Positions 10,031 to 12,827 of a DNA stretch of 12,827 nt are shown one piece after another. The DNA comes from Conidiobolus incongruus B7586 (lineage: Eukaryota; Entomophthoromycota; Entomophthoromycetes; Entomophthorales; Conidiobolaceae), in the NCBI GenBank assembly GCA_000697335.1, contig JNEM01013666.1:1-12827 (forward strand), given 5' to 3'. Under the pieces are notes generated by a model. That model was given only the letters and a program-made list of their open reading frames with translations. It was not told the DNA's origin and searched no databases. Positions within the stretch are counted from its first letter, which is position 1. Every line of letters starts with the position of its first letter. The position numbers and the translations under genes were made by a program.

Positions 10031-10895
10031 AAAGAATTTCATACAGCTGGATCAACAGAAAATGCGATTGCAGTTGAAATTCTTGTCATATCAACTCCAA
10101 CTGTGACAAGAGGAAATAATTTACGAGCCGTAACACCAAATCTTTTCAACAAGGTAAATACAGCTTCGGATAGTAGTCTATACATAGTTGAGAATGGATA
10201 TAAAATAATCTTTGAACAATCATTTTTATACCTTAAATAGATCTTATCCCATCTTCCATACCAACTAGGTAGTTCATACACGCTTTAATTTATTTTAATA
10301 AATTTTTCTAGCCAAAATATGTATTAATGACACAAATGACCGTAGTGATCAGGAATAATATTCTATTAGAAAGATGAAATTTAGTGTTGAAAATTGGGGC
10401 CAAAGATCTTAGTAGATATTCAATTATATTATTTATCATATTAAAACACCCAAAAAATAATAGGCAGTGCTGTTTGAAACAATGCTCAAAAACATTTCGA
10501 ATTAAACCATTTATTCAAATTTAAAAAAATGGGTTTTTTTAATTTTACATAAACTTTATACAGTTGGAATCTGAGAGGTAAATTTGCAAAAAAATTAAAT
10601 GTAATTATAGTTCACAGTATTTAGTTCCTAAATAGTCAGAACTATCAATGGATAGACATTTTCTAAAATGGGTTGATAAATATCTAATAGGAATACCACT
10701 AAGCAGTAAAATTGTAATTCTGGCGACTAGATTCAAACCAATGAAGCTCAGGATACAATTGACAATAAGCTGCAGGAAGATGCAACCATCATAAATGAGT
10801 ATTATTCCTGTTTCTATCGTGAGCATTATATTTTTTATAAGCATTGCAAATATATTATGAATGAAGTATTCGGATTATTTCCTCTAAAAATATAA
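10031..10895. other. GC-richer coding-like island, unresolved gene or gene remnant
   Basis: By hand count, 38 of the 100 bases at 10041-10140 and 60 of the 180 at 10621-10800 are G or C, close to the coding exons of the BEM3-like gene and well above the flanks. Protein-like open frames occur on both strands. Minus: 10039-10281 (80 codons, with WYGRWDKIYL and KRFGVTARKLFPLVTVGVD), 10308-10439, and 10605-10844 (hydrophobic). Plus: the stretch through 10049-10153, then 10378-10524 (with KIGAKDLSRYSI) and 10731-10895 (with NEAQDTIDNKLQEDA). On the minus strand, 10178-10231 has an AAG|GTATAA donor and a TATAG acceptor, is 54 bases long and keeps the frame, so it could be an intron like those of the BEM3-like gene. 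No family was recognised, no full-length model could be built, and the direction is undecided. It may be a decayed gene or a captured fragment. Confidence 0.35.
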
Positions 10896-11352
10896 TATTA
10901 TAAAATCTTATTTAATATCGATTTATTTTATATATCCCCTCTAATTTATGCTTCGAATTAATTTTCCTTTCTTTATATTAGATTTAATATAAATCAATAA
11001 ATTTAATAATTTATCATTTTTCCTTTATTTTCAATAAAACAAATGGATAAATCTTATTCAATAGTTATATTTTTAATTAATTTATTAATAAGTAATGATT
11101 TGAATTAGTAGTTTTTTAAATTTTGGTTATATTGAAATAAAAAAATTTAGCAAAATTAATATGATAAAACTCATTAATAATTTTCTTTTTTGAAAAAATA
11201 TAGTTTAATATTAATTATAATATTTCAAGATTTAATTAATATTGTTGAAAAACTTATTTTCATTATAATTTTTTCTAAAATTAGAATAGAGTTTGAAGTT
11301 TTTATATTATCAACTTTTTCTTTGAATAATTATTTTAATTTATCAATATAGT

Positions 11353-11379
<27 letters not shown>
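11353..11379. repeat. TA dinucleotide microsatellite
   Basis: A run of about thirteen TA units inside the most AT-rich part of the window, followed by the related interrupted sequence TATCTATATATATTG. Confidence 0.9.
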
Positions 11380-11383
<4 letters not shown>

Positions 11384-12807
11384 CTATATATATTGAATAT
11401 AAATATTAAAGAGATTAAAATTAGCATTTAATTTAAATATATTAAAATATTTAATAATTATATAGATTTTACAAAAGAGGAAGTTATAAATATTAATTAT
11501 ATTGTTCAATTAAAAAATAACTCTTAATGAAAAATATTAATATTATATACTAATAAAGAAATAATAAAAGTTTATTAAATTTATCAGATATATTTATGGA
11601 CCCAAAATAATTGAAATTTTTTAAGATAAAAGAATATTTATAATAAATTTAAATATAGTTTTATTATATGATATAATATAATAAAAATATTAATAATTAA
11701 TTTAATATATTTATATAATTTTCATTTATAATTTAATATAATAAAATAACTTTTTTTATTTTATATTAGTTTTTATTTTTTTTAATATTAATAACTAAAG
11801 TATTTATTTATATTAAGATATAAAATCATGAAGACAAAATTATTATATTATATTATAATTAATAAATTTGATTATAATTTATAGATTATATTTATTTATA
11901 ATAGGTTTGCTATTCAAATAATAATAAGTGAAACAATATATTTCAATATAGTAGGGACTTTATATTATATCAAAGAAATATTGGATATAATGAAAAAATA
12001 ATTAAATGGATAAAATGATTATAAATCTTTTTAAAGTATTAAAATTTAATAATAAATTATAAATAGTATAGTTAATTATATTATTTTAATATAAGTTATT
12101 TAAAATATTAAAAAAATATTATTAAGAAACAATAATAACAAAATAAGAGTAAGAACTTTAAAAACTATAAATGGGCCATAATCATTAATTTAATCAAGGG
12201 CTTACATACAACGGAATTGTATATAAGTTGGATTTTGGTATGAATTTTAATAAAGTGCATTATCAACTGAATAACAATATAAACATAAATTAGTATAAGA
12301 AATTCGAGACCCAGTCTCTTATTAATTTATCATTAATAACTATACCAAACCAAAATATTTGATTTTATTAAATTTTTTATCCTTATTTTAAATAATAATA
12401 CTGAAATTAATCATTTTTTTTATCTCTTAATAATATTTTGAATAGAATATCGTTTAATGCATTTATAATATTATCCTTTTAAAACTATTTTTATATAAAA
12501 TATAATTATATAATATATCTTTTATAAATTAATATTTTACACTAAAATATATCAAGATTTTTAATTTTTTTAATTGATATAAACTTATTTTTGAATAAAA
12601 TTAAATGAAATAAATTTTGATTGCTTATTTAATCCTTTTATTGAATTTTATACAAAATAATCAAAATTATATAATAATTTATATCTTTAATTAGTTATTT
12701 TATAAACAATCTAATAAAAACTTTTATATAAGATTATAAATTAATATCTCACCTTATTAATAGAAAGATTATTTTAAAATAATAATCTGATATAAAATAT
12801 ATATAAA

Positions 12808-12824
12808 TATATATATATATATAT
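12808..12824. repeat. AT dinucleotide tract at the window end
   Basis: About eight AT units, preceded by shorter interrupted AT units from 12797, close to the right edge. The tract is simple sequence and may mark a point where an assembly is hard to extend. Confidence 0.8.
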
Positions 12825-12827
12825 TTA

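Larger units (their letters stand above)
10896..12827. other. Extremely AT-rich non-coding DNA
   Basis: G+C falls sharply here; in 11641-11760 I count only 4 G or C in 120 bases. No coding frame is supported on either strand. It contains TA microsatellites at about 11353-11379 and 12808-12824 and a modestly GC-richer patch at 12170-12320, described under findings. No tRNA or other RNA gene was recognised. Confidence 0.75.

Noticed and set aside
12298-12322. TTCGAGACC resembling a tRNA T-loop.
   Set aside because: The bases on either side cannot form a T stem or an acceptor stem, and no D or anticodon arm lies upstream.

Overview
The window reads as nuclear DNA of a fungus with a very AT-rich genome. 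The reasons are one spliced gene with six tiny GT-AG introns (51 to 55 bases each), standard-code codons, and a protein with the PX-PH-RhoGAP order that marks the fungal Bem3 family of Cdc42 GTPase-activating proteins. Long AT-rich intergenic DNA and very short introns would suit an early-diverging lineage, for example the Harpellales or another Zoopagomycota or Mucoromycota group. That placement is inference; nothing in the window fixes the species.

Layout: 1-2403 is AT-rich non-coding DNA with one compact GC-rich palindromic patch near 1.2 kb that may be an old DNA-transposon end. 2404-6354 (+) is the only gene I can call firmly, a seven-exon BEM3-like gene encoding about 1209 residues: an N-terminal coiled coil, a long Ser/Thr-rich region, PX, PH, a second disordered linker, RhoGAP and a disordered tail. 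6355-10030 is non-coding, with a TA microsatellite and small hairpins. 10031-10895 is an island of clearly higher G+C with protein-like open frames on both strands; one minus-strand pair of blocks is joined by a possible 54-base intron that matches the size class of the BEM3 introns. I cannot name a product and treat it as an unresolved gene or gene remnant. 10896-12827 is extremely AT-rich (one 120-base stretch has only 4 G or C), with TA microsatellites and a slightly GC-richer patch near 12.2 kb that might be a very old solo LTR.

In function, the Bem3-like protein would be brought to membranes by its PX and PH domains and would use its arginine finger to switch off Cdc42-type GTPases at sites of polar growth. 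Groups of Ser/Thr-Pro sites around the folded domains fit control by cell-cycle kinases. No second gene is certain enough to discuss a partnership. No tRNA, rRNA, CRISPR array or complete mobile element was seen.
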